Below are positions 31,197 through 40,024 of a stretch of 64,000 nt of DNA, piece after piece (positions within the stretch are counted from its first letter, which is position 1; every line of letters begins with the position of its first letter). This stretch comes from Pseudomonadota bacterium (GTDB lineage: Bacteria; Pseudomonadota; Gammaproteobacteria; Burkholderiales; Burkholderiaceae_C). The notes beneath the pieces were generated by a model. The model saw only the letters and a program-made list of their open reading frames with translations. It had not been told where the DNA came from and did not search any database. The position numbers and the translations under genes are program-made. The stretch covers positions 1 through 64,000 of the forward strand of contig CAUJHV010000029.1 of assembly GCA_963205115.1 (NCBI GenBank). Direction: 5' to 3'.

Positions 31197-32513
31197 GTGA
31201 CGCGGCGCGGCGCCTGCGTCGCGGTGGCCGTCAGCGGCGGCCGCGACTCCACGGCGCTGCTGCATGCCACGGCGCGCGCCGCCCGCGGCAGCCGGCTTCA
31301 GGTCGTCGCCCTGCATGTGCACCACGGCCTGATGCCGCAGGCCGATGACTGGCTGATCCACCTGCAGCGCCAATGCGCGCGCTGGGCGCGATCGGGCCTG
31401 CCGCTGACGCTTCGCCATGTGCGCCTCGAAGGCGCCCCCGCGCCGGGGCAGAGTGTGGAAGCCTGGGCGCGGCGCGAGCGCTACCGCGCACTGGCCGAGA
31501 TGGCGCGCGCCGCGGGTGCCGACACCGTGCTGCTCGCCCACCACCGCCGCGACCAGGCCGAAACCGTGCTGCTGCAGGCGCTGCGCGGCGGCGGCCCCCG
31601 CGGCTGGGCTGCGATGCCGCGGCACGTGCGGCGCGACGGCATCACCTGGTTGCGCCCGTGGCTCGACCAGCCGGGAGAGGCCATCGAGGCCTATGTGCGG
31701 CGCCACCGCCTGACCCATGTGATGGACAGCAGCAATGCCGATCCACGGTTTGCCCGCAGCCGGATGCGAACGGCCGTCTGGCCCGCGCTCCTCACTGCGT
31801 TTCCCGGGGCCGAAGTGGCGCTGGGTGCGGCCGCGGCGCGTGCGCATGAGGCCGCGCAGTGCCTGGCCGCGCTGGCCGACATCGATGCGGACCTGACAGC
31901 GGATGGCGGCCTGCTGCGCGCCGCCTGGCTCGACAAGCTGCCCGAGCGCCGCGCCAACGTGCTGCGTCACTGGACGGCCCGCATCAGCGGCCACTCTGCC
32001 GCGCAGACCTTGATCGAACGCCTGCTGCTCGAGTGGCCGCAGGCCCGCGAGGGCGCGCGCTGGCCACATGGGGCGGGTGAGTTGGCGTGCCACGCCGGGG
32101 CGCTGTGGTGGCTGCCTGCGCGCTCCTCACCCGGTCCGGATGCGCGCGCCGCGGTCACGCTGGATCTGCGCATGCCTGGGCGCCACGCGCTGCCGGGCTG
32201 GCCCGGTGTGATCGAAGTCCGCGTGGTGGATGCGGACGGCATTGCTGCCGACGCCCTGCGCGAGGTGCGCGTGGGCCCACGCAGCGGCGGCGAGCAGTTT
32301 CAAACCGGGCCGCGCACGGTGCCGCGCGCGCTGAAGAAGGCTTTCCAGGCCGCGGGCGTGGCCGCGTGGCTGCGCGAGGGCCCGCTGCTGTGGCTGGCCG
32401 ACGGCCGCCTGGCTTTTGTCGCCGGGCTGGGTGTCGATGCGCGGGTACGACAGTACGCGGCCCCTGTGGGTGGCCTGCGCAGCCTGGCGTGGCACCCCGG
32501 ACCGGGCAGCTGA
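31197..32513 (+). CDS. tilS: tRNA(Ile)-lysidine synthase
   Basis: A 438-residue enzyme that makes lysidine at position 34 of tRNA-Ile(CAU), changing it to read AUA. The N-terminal PP-loop motif is SGGRDS (residues 13-18); HHRRDQAETVLLQALRGGG follows in the ATP pyrophosphatase domain, and the C-terminal substrate-binding domain ends in TilS-C-type sequence (VGPRSGGEQFQ). The start is GTG, one base after the accA stop, giving MTRRGACVAVAVSGG. An ATG-stop pair at 31195 is out of frame. Other upstream in-frame codons run through accA. Confidence 0.94.
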   Translation: MTRRGACVAVAVSGGRDSTALLHATARAARGSRLQVVALHVHHGLMPQADDWLIHLQRQCARWARSGLPLTLRHVRLEGAPAPGQSVEAWARRERYRALAEMARAAGADTVLLAHHRRDQAETVLLQALRGGGPRGWAAMPRHVRRDGITWLRPWLDQPGEAIEAYVRRHRLTHVMDSSNADPRFARSRMRTAVWPALLTAFPGAEVALGAAAARAHEAAQCLAALADIDADLTADGGLLRAAWLDKLPERRANVLRHWTARISGHSAAQTLIERLLLEWPQAREGARWPHGAGELACHAGALWWLPARSSPGPDARAAVTLDLRMPGRHALPGWPGVIEVRVVDADGIAADALREVRVGPRSGGEQFQTGPRTVPRALKKAFQAAGVAAWLREGPLLWLADGRLAFVAGLGVDARVRQYAAPVGGLRSLAWHPGPGS

Positions 32514-32524
32514 TACGCGCTGGA

Positions 32525-32530
32525 TACAAT
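32525..32530 (+). promoter_or_regulatory. -10-like element before lysC
   Basis: TACAAT lies 45 bases before the lysC start, between tilS and lysC. No good -35 hexamer is seen; lysC may also be read through from tilS. Confidence 0.35.
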
Positions 32531-32575
32531 TCGAGGTTTTTCGCAATTTCGAATTCCACTTCCGAAGCCACAGCC

Positions 32576-33844
32576 ATGGCATTGATCGTTCACAAGTACG
32601 GCGGCACGTCGATGGGCTCCACGGAGCGCATCCGCAACGTCGCCAAACGCGTCGCCAAATGGGCCCGCGCCGGCCACCGCATGGTGGTCGTTCCCTCGGC
32701 CATGAGCGGCGAAACCAATCGCCTGCTGGGCCTGGCCAAGGAACTGCTGCCCGATGCGCACGATCCGGCCGCGCAGCGCGAACTGGACATGATTGCCAGC
32801 ACGGGCGAGCAGGTCTCGGTGGGCCTGCTGGCCCTGGCGCTGCAGGCCGAAGGCCAGCCGGCCGTCAGCTACGCGGGCTGGCAGGTGCCGGTCAAGACCA
32901 ATTCGGCCTACACCAAGGCACGCATCGAGTCGATCGACGACGCCCGCATCAACGCCGACCTGGATGCCGGCCGCGTGGTCATCATCACCGGCTTCCAGGG
33001 CATCGACAGCCTGGGCCATATCACTACGCTGGGCCGTGGCGGCAGCGACACCTCGGCCGTGGCCGTGGCGGCGGCCATCAAGGCCGACGAGTGCCTCATC
33101 TACACCGACGTCGACGGCGTCTACACGACCGACCCGCGCGTCGTGCCCGAGGCACGGCGGCTGCAGACCATCAGCTTCGAGGAAATGCTCGAGATGGCCA
33201 GCCTGGGCTCCAAGGTGCTGCAGATCCGCTCGGTGGAATTTGCCGGCAAGTACCGCGTGCCGCTGCGCGTGCTGTCGAGCTTCACCCCCTGGGACATCGA
33301 CCTCGCCGAAGAGGCGAAGTCGGGCACGCTGATCACGTTTGAAGAGGACGAGAAGATGGAAAAGGCCGTCGTATCCGGCATTGCGTTCAACCGCGACGAA
33401 GCCAAGGTCACGATCCTGGGAGTGCCCGACAAGCCGGGCATCGCCTACCAGATCCTGGGCGCCGTGGCCGAGGCCAACATCGATGTGGACGTCATCATCC
33501 AGAACGTCTCGCACGATGGCCGCACCGACTTCAGCTTCACCGTGCCGCGCGCCGACTACAAGCGCGTGATGGAGCTGCTGGAGACCAAGGTGCAGCCCGA
33601 GCTGGGCGCCTCCAAGGTGATGGGCGACGCGAAGATCTGCAAGGTGTCCATCGTCGGCATCGGCATGAAGAGCCACGTTGGCGTGGCCGCCAAGATGTTC
33701 CGCGCCTTGAGCGAAGACGGCATCAACATCCAGATGATCTCCACCAGCGAAATCAAGACCAGTGTGGTGATCGACGAGAAGTACATGGAGCTCGCCGTGC
33801 GCGCGCTGCACCGAGCCTTCGATCTGGACGCCCCAAGCGCCTGA
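32576..33844 (+). CDS. lysC: aspartate kinase
   Basis: A 422-residue aspartokinase, first enzyme of lysine/methionine/threonine biosynthesis. The kinase domain begins with VHKYGGTSMGS, and contains TLGRGGSDTSAVAVA; two C-terminal ACT domains (about 270-420, GVPDKPGIAYQILG and VGIGMKSHVGVA) provide amino-acid feedback inhibition. The length matches the alpha/beta aspartokinases where a nested start makes the beta subunit, but no internal start was established here. It closes the cysS run, and is followed by a GAAA-capped hairpin at 33857-33876 and tRNA-Ser. Confidence 0.98.
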   Translation: MALIVHKYGGTSMGSTERIRNVAKRVAKWARAGHRMVVVPSAMSGETNRLLGLAKELLPDAHDPAAQRELDMIASTGEQVSVGLLALALQAEGQPAVSYAGWQVPVKTNSAYTKARIESIDDARINADLDAGRVVIITGFQGIDSLGHITTLGRGGSDTSAVAVAAAIKADECLIYTDVDGVYTTDPRVVPEARRLQTISFEEMLEMASLGSKVLQIRSVEFAGKYRVPLRVLSSFTPWDIDLAEEAKSGTLITFEEDEKMEKAVVSGIAFNRDEAKVTILGVPDKPGIAYQILGAVAEANIDVDVIIQNVSHDGRTDFSFTVPRADYKRVMELLETKVQPELGASKVMGDAKICKVSIVGIGMKSHVGVAAKMFRALSEDGINIQMISTSEIKTSVVIDEKYMELAVRALHRAFDLDAPSA

Positions 33845-33886
33845 TCACGATCGATCGGCCCGCCCGAAAGGGGGCCGAATGGCGGC

Positions 33887-33892
33887 TACAAT
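33887..33892 (+). promoter_or_regulatory. -10 element for tRNA-Ser
   Basis: TACAAT lies 17 bases before tRNA-Ser(GCU), close to where a start site for the tRNA should be. The -35 match is poor. Confidence 0.4.
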
Positions 33893-33908
33893 GGCTGCTT
33901 TTCGCGCT

Positions 33909-33999
33909 GGAGTCGTGACCGAGTGGCCGAAGGTGCTCCCCTGCTAAGGGAGTATGTGCCAAAAGCGCATCGAGGGTTCGAATCCCTCCGACTCCGCCA
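33909..33999 (+). tRNA. tRNA-Ser (anticodon GCU)
   Basis: A 91-base class II tRNA with acceptor GGAGTCG/CGACTCC, long variable arm, encoded CCA and anticodon loop CTGCTAA giving GCU (reads AGC/AGU). It marks the border between housekeeping genes and the accessory catabolic region. Confidence 0.96.
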
Positions 34000-34031
34000 A
34001 CGAACAAGCCCTGCAAGGGGCCGTTCCGGAC

Positions 34032-34052
34032 AAGCCCCGCAAGGGGCTTTTT
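34032..34052 (+). terminator. intrinsic terminator after tRNA-Ser
   Basis: Stem AAGCCCC/GGGGCTT with GCAA loop and a run of five T. Confidence 0.82.
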
Positions 34053-34106
34053 CGTTGGTGTGTCCGCTTCTTTCAGTCGTCTGGCACGCAGGGCTGCGAT
34101 GCGCGC

Positions 34107-35147
34107 CTAATCCAGCCGCAGCGTGCGGCCCTCCACCCAGGAACGTTCGGCCGCGAGTGCCACGGCCACGCTGCGACGTGCAACCTCGGGCGGCATCACC
34201 GAGCGGCCCTGCGCAAAGCCGGCATAGGCCTGTCGCAGGTTCTCTTCCAGCTCGAAGACTTCGCCTGACAGCGGAATGGCCAGCGACTGTGGCGCCTGCG
34301 TGCCGCGGCGCAGCCGCATGTCGAAGCTCGGCGTGGTCGTGCGGTCCATCGTGCCGCTCCACCAGGTGCGCAGCGCGCCGTCGCTGCCCGCGATCTCCAG
34401 CACCGTGTGGTGCTCGAAACCACCCAGACACTGGTTGAGCACCGCGGTGGCGCCATCGGGCCACTCGAGCACCATCGAGAAGTGGTCGCTGAGCGGCTCG
34501 TCCCGCTTGCCGCCAAAGGCTGTCACGGACACCGGCATGCCGCCGCCTTCGCCGTACCACAGCACCAGGTCGATGAAGTGCACCAGTTCCTCCAGCACCC
34601 AGGAACCGACACGTTCGCGGTCATAGCGCCAGCCGCCCGCACCGGTGCGAAAGGCCTTTCGGAACAGCGACAGGTGCTGGTGGCGCACGGTGCCGACATC
34701 ACCGGCGGCCACCCGCTGCTGCACCAGGCCCCATTGGCGCGAGACGCGCAGCTCGTGGTTGACGGCCACGAGCCGACCCGTGCGCCGCGAAGCCTCGGCC
34801 ACGGCGTCGCACTGCGCCAGGTTCAGCCCGAGCGGCTTTTCCAGCACCACGTGCCGGCCGGCCTCCAGCGCGGCCACGGCCGACTCGGCGTGCAGGTGGT
34901 TGGGCAACAGCACGTGGACCACATCCAGGCCGTCGATGGCCAGCAGCTGCCGGTAGTCGTCGACCAGCCGGGCGCCCGGCAAGGCCTGCGCGGCCGCGGC
35001 ACGCGAGGCCTCGCTGCGGACCAGGATGGCCACCACCTCGGCGCCCTCGATGGCCGCGACGGCCTGGGCATGCATCAGGCCCCAGGCGCCGAAGCCGGCC
35101 AGGGCGACGCGGGTGGGCTTGGGCTGCGGTGCGTCAGTGGCGCTCAT
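34107..35147 (-). CDS. Gfo/Idh/MocA-family oxidoreductase
   Basis: A 346-residue NAD(P)-dependent dehydrogenase of the family that includes glucose-fructose oxidoreductase and inositol dehydrogenase. The N-terminal Rossmann fold has AGFGAWGLMHA, and the EKPLGLN motif that is typical of the family lies near residue 95-101. Substrate unknown; sugars, inositols and their derivatives are common. It is the last gene of the minus-strand catabolic run, 56 bases after the PLP enzyme, and its stop lies next to the tRNA-Ser terminator. Conserved DLVLWYGE-like C-terminal segment is present. Confidence 0.9.
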   Translation of the reverse strand: MSATDAPQPKPTRVALAGFGAWGLMHAQAVAAIEGAEVVAILVRSEASRAAAAQALPGARLVDDYRQLLAIDGLDVVHVLLPNHLHAESAVAALEAGRHVVLEKPLGLNLAQCDAVAEASRRTGRLVAVNHELRVSRQWGLVQQRVAAGDVGTVRHQHLSLFRKAFRTGAGGWRYDRERVGSWVLEELVHFIDLVLWYGEGGGMPVSVTAFGGKRDEPLSDHFSMVLEWPDGATAVLNQCLGGFEHHTVLEIAGSDGALRTWWSGTMDRTTTPSFDMRLRRGTQAPQSLAIPLSGEVFELEENLRQAYAGFAQGRSVMPPEVARRSVAVALAAERSWVEGRTLRLD

Positions 35148-35203
35148 GAGATCCCCTCAGGTGTGTGCGGAATGGCGAGGCTGGCGCGGAGGCCCCAAGC
35201 CTC

Positions 35204-36277
35204 TCAGGCGACGCGCCCGCGCGCATCGATGACGATCGGATCCGTCGCCTGTCCGCCGCGCAGGGCCAGCACGCGATCGAGCAGGTTGCTGACGACGCAG
35301 ACGTGGTTGGGCAGCACGCGCACGACGTCCCCGACCTGCGGCGGATGGGCGCAGGCCGAGACATCGACGAAGCCGTGCTCCTCGGCCAGCTTGTAGATGC
35401 GGGCCTGCGGGTGGTCGGGCAGCAGGCCGAAATCGCTGAAGCCGGCGAGATCGGAGGACAGGATCTTCGAGCCGGCATCGATCATGGCGCGGCCTGCGTC
35501 GGGCCGGCTGACCACGGTGGCCATGACGTGCAGCGCACAGTCTTCGGGCGCAGCGGCGCCCATGCGCAGCATCTGCCGGTCGTTGTAGAGGTAGGTGCCG
35601 GCGCGGTATTCGGTCTCGCCGGCCTGCCCGATGCGCGCGCGGTTCGGCGTGCCGCCGCTGCTGATGGTGTGCAGCGCCAATCCGTGTGCGGCGCAGGCGC
35701 TGCGGGTGGCTTCGACAAACGCACGTGTCGGCGTGAGATCGCCTTCGGGCGGATACAGCAGCAGCCCGTCGAAGGCCAGTCCGGGAAGCGCGGCGATGTG
35801 CTGCGCCAATGCCGCGGCCGCTTCGGGGCTGCTGACGCCGCAGCGCTGGCGACCCGTGTCGCACTCGACCAGCACACGCACCGGCGCGCCATCCCGCCCG
35901 TCGAACGCACGGGCATAACCGTCGGCCACCGTGGCGTTGTCGCACGACAGCGTGAGACGGCATCGCGAGGCCAGCGCGCGCAAGCGCGGCAGCTTGGCGG
36001 CGCCGGCCACGTTGTACGAGATCAGGATGTCGTCGATGCCGGCCGCAGCCATCACCTCGGCTTCGCCCAGCTTCTGGCAGGTGATGCCCGTGGCGCCGGC
36101 CGCGAGCTGCAGCCGCGCGATCTGCGCCGACTTGTGCGTCTTGATGTGCGGGCGGTTGCGCACGCCGGCCTGTGTGCAGGCGTGCTGGTGACGCGCGATG
36201 TTGCGTGCCACCACGTCCAGGTCCACCAGCGCGGCGGGTGTGTCCAGCGTCCGCAGGAAGGTGTCAGACAGGTTCAC
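35204..36277 (-). CDS. PLP- and zinc-dependent D-amino-acid lyase-fold enzyme
   Basis: A 357-residue protein of the D-threonine aldolase/D-serine dehydratase family (alanine racemase-type N-terminal barrel). PLP lysine: the PHIKTHKS motif near residue 42. The C-terminal metal site is a His-x-Cys pair (PNHVCVV), as in D-serine dehydratase and D-threo-3-hydroxyaspartate dehydratase; D-threonine aldolases usually have His-x-Asp. It therefore more likely dehydrates or cleaves a D-3-hydroxy amino acid. The start is GTG 36277, chosen because AAGGA lies seven bases upstream; an ATG at 36334 would abut the amidohydrolase stop. The substrate is not known. Confidence 0.85.
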   Translation of the reverse strand: MNLSDTFLRTLDTPAALVDLDVVARNIARHQHACTQAGVRNRPHIKTHKSAQIARLQLAAGATGITCQKLGEAEVMAAAGIDDILISYNVAGAAKLPRLRALASRCRLTLSCDNATVADGYARAFDGRDGAPVRVLVECDTGRQRCGVSSPEAAAALAQHIAALPGLAFDGLLLYPPEGDLTPTRAFVEATRSACAAHGLALHTISSGGTPNRARIGQAGETEYRAGTYLYNDRQMLRMGAAAPEDCALHVMATVVSRPDAGRAMIDAGSKILSSDLAGFSDFGLLPDHPQARIYKLAEEHGFVDVSACAHPPQVGDVVRVLPNHVCVVSNLLDRVLALRGGQATDPIVIDARGRVA

Positions 36278-36334
36278 GGGTGGTCCTTCCTTCGGCCCGT
36301 CCAGCGCAGGCCCGTGATGGGTGTCGGCGTGCAT

Positions 36335-37531
36335 TCATGGCCGGCCCCGTTCGCGCGGCAATTCCCAGGGGCGCGGCTCGGCGTCGTACCAGCAGCCTGC
36401 ACGCAGCATGCCCAGCGGCTTGAGCAGCTGCACACCGTCGCGCGTGGCGCCGGTGGCGTCGGTGAAGCGCAGCGGGACTTCGGCCACGCGCAGCAGGGCC
36501 AGGTCGGCCGGGGCGCCGACGCCCAGGTGGCCGAGCTCGGGGCGGCGCATCGCACGCGCCGGCTCGACGGTCGCCATCCGCACCAGATCGATCAGCGAGA
36601 CGCCGCTGTTCAGCAGCTTGTTGATGCTGTGCAGCAGGTCGAAGGCCGGGCCATCGACGCTCAGTGCATGCACGTCGCTCGAGACCGTATCGGGCAGGAA
36701 GCCGTCGGCGATGGCCGCTTCGGCGCTCTCGAAGCCGAAGGAGCCGAAACCGTGCCCGAGGTCGAAGCGCACGCCGCGTTCGCGTGCGCGGCGCAGGGCG
36801 GGCAGCACCCGGCGCCGGTCGTCCACCGGGCCGTTCGGCGAGGGGCGGAAGCAGTGCGTCAGGATGTCCCCGGGGCGCAGGCGGTCGACGATCTCGGCGT
36901 AGCTCGGTGGGGCCTGCCCGACGTGGCACATCAGCGGCAGCCGGGCCGCCTCGGCGGCGGCCAGCGCGCGGTCCAGCGCCGGCAGGCCGATGTCGCCCGA
37001 GACCGGGCCGCCCAGCCGCACCTTGATGCCCACCACCGTGTCGGCGTGGCGCTGTGCGACCTCGACACAGCGGCCCACGTCGAGCAGATCGAGCCGGTTC
37101 GCTTCGCCGACCATCAGGCCCCGGTCGAAGGCAAAGATGCCGGGGAAGGAAATGTTCAGGAAGGCCAGCATGCGCGGCGTGGCGCCGGCCATCACGAAGT
37201 CCTTCAGGCCGGCGTAGTTGCCGGCCCCGGCGCTGCCGGCATCCACCAGCGTGCTCACCAGCGAGCGCCGCGCGATGCGATCCGGATCGACGCCGTAGGA
37301 CGTGGCTTTCCAGTACACATGCGTGTGCAGGTCGATCAGACCCGGCACGACGACCGCACCGGTCGCGTCGCGCACCCAAACGCCTGACATCCGCGACAGC
37401 TGTGGCGCCAGGGCCGCGACGCGGCCGTCGCGCACGCCGATGTCGCAGACCGCATCCAGGCCGTGGCGCGGGTCGATGACACGCCCGCCGGCGACGATGC
37501 CGTCCAGTGGCGGGACCTCGGTGTTCACCAT
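36335..37531 (-). CDS. amidohydrolase/deacetylase-family metallohydrolase
   Basis: A 398-residue dihydroorotase-like metal hydrolase. Metal-site elements in order: DLHTHVY (two His), VGIKVRLGG (Lys that is normally carboxylated), MCHVGQAP, ILTHCFRP and the catalytic Asp in VSSDVHALS. Characterised relatives in this COG3964 group hydrolyse alpha-acyloxy esters and N-acyl amino acids rather than dihydroorotate, so an N- or O-deacylating role in the pathway is likely. ATG 37531 overlaps the SDR stop. It precedes the PLP enzyme. Confidence 0.88.
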   Translation of the reverse strand: MVNTEVPPLDGIVAGGRVIDPRHGLDAVCDIGVRDGRVAALAPQLSRMSGVWVRDATGAVVVPGLIDLHTHVYWKATSYGVDPDRIARRSLVSTLVDAGSAGAGNYAGLKDFVMAGATPRMLAFLNISFPGIFAFDRGLMVGEANRLDLLDVGRCVEVAQRHADTVVGIKVRLGGPVSGDIGLPALDRALAAAEAARLPLMCHVGQAPPSYAEIVDRLRPGDILTHCFRPSPNGPVDDRRRVLPALRRARERGVRFDLGHGFGSFGFESAEAAIADGFLPDTVSSDVHALSVDGPAFDLLHSINKLLNSGVSLIDLVRMATVEPARAMRRPELGHLGVGAPADLALLRVAEVPLRFTDATGATRDGVQLLKPLGMLRAGCWYDAEPRPWELPRERGRP

Positions 37532-38193
37532 GGCAGCGGCTGCCCGTCGTGGCTGAGGTACACGCCCGTCTCGTGGTTGCCCAGGCGCCCCACCAGCGCA
37601 CGCATGGCCTGCACGCTCTGCTCGGCAGACAGCGGCGCGCGCGGGCCACCGCCGGCCGTGGAGACCCAGCCCGGGTGGACCATCGCCACTGTGATGCCGC
37701 GCGGGAAGAGGTCGATCGCCAGGCTGCGACCCAGGGCGTTCAGGCCGGCCTTGCTGGCGCGGTAGCCGTAGTGCCCGCCGGACAGGTTGGAACCGATCGA
37801 GCCCATGCGGCTGGTGATGAAGACGATGCGGCGCTGCTCGCTGGCCGCGACGCGGTCGACGAAGGTCTCCACGAGTCTCAGTGCGCCCACCAGGTTGACC
37901 GCCAGCATGCGCTCGACATGGCCGAAGTCCAGCGTGCCGAGCTGCCCGGTGTCCAGGCCAACGCCGGCGTTGGAGATGAGCAGGTCGATCGGCGTGTCGC
38001 CGATGCGCTGCTTCAGGGCCTCGAATTGGGCGAAGTCGGTGACATCCAGCGCGGCGTGCTGCATGCGCGTGTCGTCCGGCGCCTGCGCCAGGTCGCGGTA
38101 GGTGGCCCACACCGTCCAGCCGGCATCGGCGTATTGCCGCGCGAATTCGCGCCCCAAGCCGGTGTCGCAGCCGGTGATCAGTACGGTAGGCAT
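37525..38193 (-). CDS. short-chain dehydrogenase/reductase
   Basis: A 222-residue SDR oxidoreductase. Nucleotide-binding motif TGCDTGLGRE near residue 7-16; NAG motif in LLISNAGVG; catalytic Ser in ITSRMGSIG and the YRASK motif (Tyr-x-x-x-Lys) near 150. Length fits a classical SDR. The substrate is unknown. The reading frame overlaps the amidohydrolase start by seven bases and lies 23 bases after SMP-30. Upstream in-frame codons run through the SMP-30 gene and are excluded. Confidence 0.9.
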   Translation of the reverse strand: MPTVLITGCDTGLGREFARQYADAGWTVWATYRDLAQAPDDTRMQHAALDVTDFAQFEALKQRIGDTPIDLLISNAGVGLDTGQLGTLDFGHVERMLAVNLVGALRLVETFVDRVAASEQRRIVFITSRMGSIGSNLSGGHYGYRASKAGLNALGRSLAIDLFPRGITVAMVHPGWVSTAGGGPRAPLSAEQSVQAMRALVGRLGNHETGVYLSHDGQPLPW

Positions 38194-38216
38194 CGGGGGG
38201 GCTCCGTGGGCTGGGG

Positions 38217-39101
38217 TCAGGGGTTGGCGAACAGCGGTTCCGGCAGGCCACGCGCGCCCAGGCCGTCGATCTGGAACAGCGCACCGGCCAGCGGCCATTG
38301 CGCACGTTCCGTGTCGACCAGCATGCGCGTGGCGCTGGTGACGTACAGGCGGTCCAGCTGCGGCCCGCCGAAGGTCACCATGGTCGGGTGACGCGCGGGC
38401 ACCGCGATGCGTTCGATCAGGCGCCCGGCCGGCGAGATGCAGGCCACGGCCGCGCCGTGCACCAGCGCACACCAGTAGTTGCCTTCGGTGTCGCAGGTGG
38501 CGCCGTCGACACGGCCTTCGATGTCCTGTGTCGAGAAGAAACGGCGCCGGCCGCTGAGCGTGCCGCGCGCGAGATCGAAGTCGTAGAGCCAGACGGTCTC
38601 GTCGCGGCTGTCGGCCAGGTACATGCGCGTGTCGTCCGGGGAAAAGGCGATGCCGTTGCCCACGATGAAGCCGCCGTCCATGCGCGTGGCCTGCAGGGCG
38701 GCATCCAGCCGGAACAGCTCGCCCTGGCGGCCGATGAAGTCGGAATGCAGGCTGGCGCACCAGTAGCGCCCGCGGCGGTCGCACTTGCCGTCGTTCAGCA
38801 GCAGGCGGCGGTCGCGCGCCAGCGGGTCGGCGATGGGCCCGCAGGTGGCGCGGCCCGATGCCAGCCGGATGCGTTGGAAGCCTTCCCGCGTGCCGGCCAC
38901 GAGGCTGCCGTCGCGGGCGAAGACGAAGGAGCCGATGTCGAAGGGCAGGGCAAAGCTCTCTACCGCGCCCGTGGCCGGGTCGAGCCGGCGGATCGCCGGT
39001 GCGAACGCGTCGACCCAATACAGGCGTTGCTGCGCCACATGCCATTGCGGCCCTTCGCCGAGCAGGTCGGGGCCGGGGCAGGCGACGCCGATCTCGATCA
39101 T
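38217..39101 (-). CDS. SMP-30/gluconolactonase-family protein
   Basis: A 294-residue six-bladed propeller lactonase. The metal-binding residues are visible: Glu in LLGEGPQWH near residue 18, Asn in NDGKCDRRGRYW, and Asp in AFSPDDTRMYLADS. These enzymes open sugar-acid lactones. ATG 39101 overlaps the stop of the mutarotase gene by four bases (ATGA). In context it would act after a sugar-like intermediate is oxidised to a lactone. Confidence 0.93.
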   Translation of the reverse strand: MIEIGVACPGPDLLGEGPQWHVAQQRLYWVDAFAPAIRRLDPATGAVESFALPFDIGSFVFARDGSLVAGTREGFQRIRLASGRATCGPIADPLARDRRLLLNDGKCDRRGRYWCASLHSDFIGRQGELFRLDAALQATRMDGGFIVGNGIAFSPDDTRMYLADSRDETVWLYDFDLARGTLSGRRRFFSTQDIEGRVDGATCDTEGNYWCALVHGAAVACISPAGRLIERIAVPARHPTMVTFGGPQLDRLYVTSATRMLVDTERAQWPLAGALFQIDGLGARGLPEPLFANP

Positions 39102-40024
39102 GCGAGGCTGCCCGATGCGCGGTAGCGCAGGCGCAGGCCGTGTTGTGCGACCGCGTCCGGCGCGAGATGCCGTGTCGACGGCCGCGCCGCAAATTCGCCC
39201 CGGTAGTCCTCGGGGTCGCCATGTCCCGTCCAGGCCTCGATGCTCAACAGCGGCGCGCCCGGCTGCGACCACAGCGCCCAGTGGGCAAAGCCCTGCGCCT
39301 CGATCTCGATGGCCGAGCCGTCCGGTGCCTCGAAGGCCAGCTGTTGGCTGCGCGCGTCCAGCAGGCACAGGGCCTCGTCCGCCAGCAGCGCCGGCGTCAG
39401 CGGGAGGCGACGCCCGGCCAGGGGCAGCGGCCGTCGCGCGGCACTGAACAGGCCCTGCGGCGTGATCACGGGCACCTGCGGCTGCTCGTCATGCGAGAAG
39501 ACCACCGCATGGCCATCGGTGCCGCCCGCGCCCCAGGGCCAATGGAAAGCCGGGTGCAGGCCGATGGAGTAAGGCAAGGGCGTGTCACCCTCGTTACGCA
39601 GCGTGAGCGTGATGGCCATGGCCGAGGGTTCCAGCCGGTACTGCGCGAGCAGCTCGAAGGCAAACGGGTAGGCGGCATGCGTGCGGGCGTCGCTGCGCAG
39701 CGCCAGCGTGACCTGGTCCGTCAAACGTTCGATCAGCACGAACGGCGTGGTCGAGGCAAAGCCGTGGCTGGGCATCGGGTGCGGCCGGCCATCGAACCAG
39801 GCCAGGCCTTCGCGCAGGCGCCCCACCACCGGGAACAGCAGCGGGCTGTGGCGCGCCCACCAGCGCGCGTCGCCCGACCACAGCAGGTCCTGCGCACCGC
39901 AGGTCCAGCGGGACCACTCGGCACCTTGCAGCTGCACCGCCGCGTGGGCATCACCGCAGGCCAGCACGATCGCCTCGCTCGCTTCGACGCCAGGCGCGCG
40001 CCGCGCAGCCGGTGCGGGGGTCAC
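39098..40024 (-). CDS. aldose 1-epimerase-family protein
   Basis: A 308-residue galactose mutarotase-like protein. The catalytic histidine region is SHGFASTTPF and GLHPAFHWP, and the catalytic Glu is in LSIEAWTG near the C-terminus. It should interconvert anomers of a sugar or sugar derivative. The start is GTG (40024), which overlaps the stop of the large-subunit gene (GTGA); no ATG exists before the conserved core. This tight coupling ties the sugar-handling genes to the amidase-like genes. Confidence 0.88.
   Translation of the reverse strand: MTPAPAARRAPGVEASEAIVLACGDAHAAVQLQGAEWSRWTCGAQDLLWSGDARWWARHSPLLFPVVGRLREGLAWFDGRPHPMPSHGFASTTPFVLIERLTDQVTLALRSDARTHAAYPFAFELLAQYRLEPSAMAITLTLRNEGDTPLPYSIGLHPAFHWPWGAGGTDGHAVVFSHDEQPQVPVITPQGLFSAARRPLPLAGRRLPLTPALLADEALCLLDARSQQLAFEAPDGSAIEIEAQGFAHWALWSQPGAPLLSIEAWTGHGDPEDYRGEFAARPSTRHLAPDAVAQHGLRLRYRASGSLA

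Noticed and set aside
35204-36277. Alanine racemase
   Set aside because: The barrel is related, but the C-terminal metal site (His-x-Cys) and size match the D-serine dehydratase/D-threonine aldolase family.
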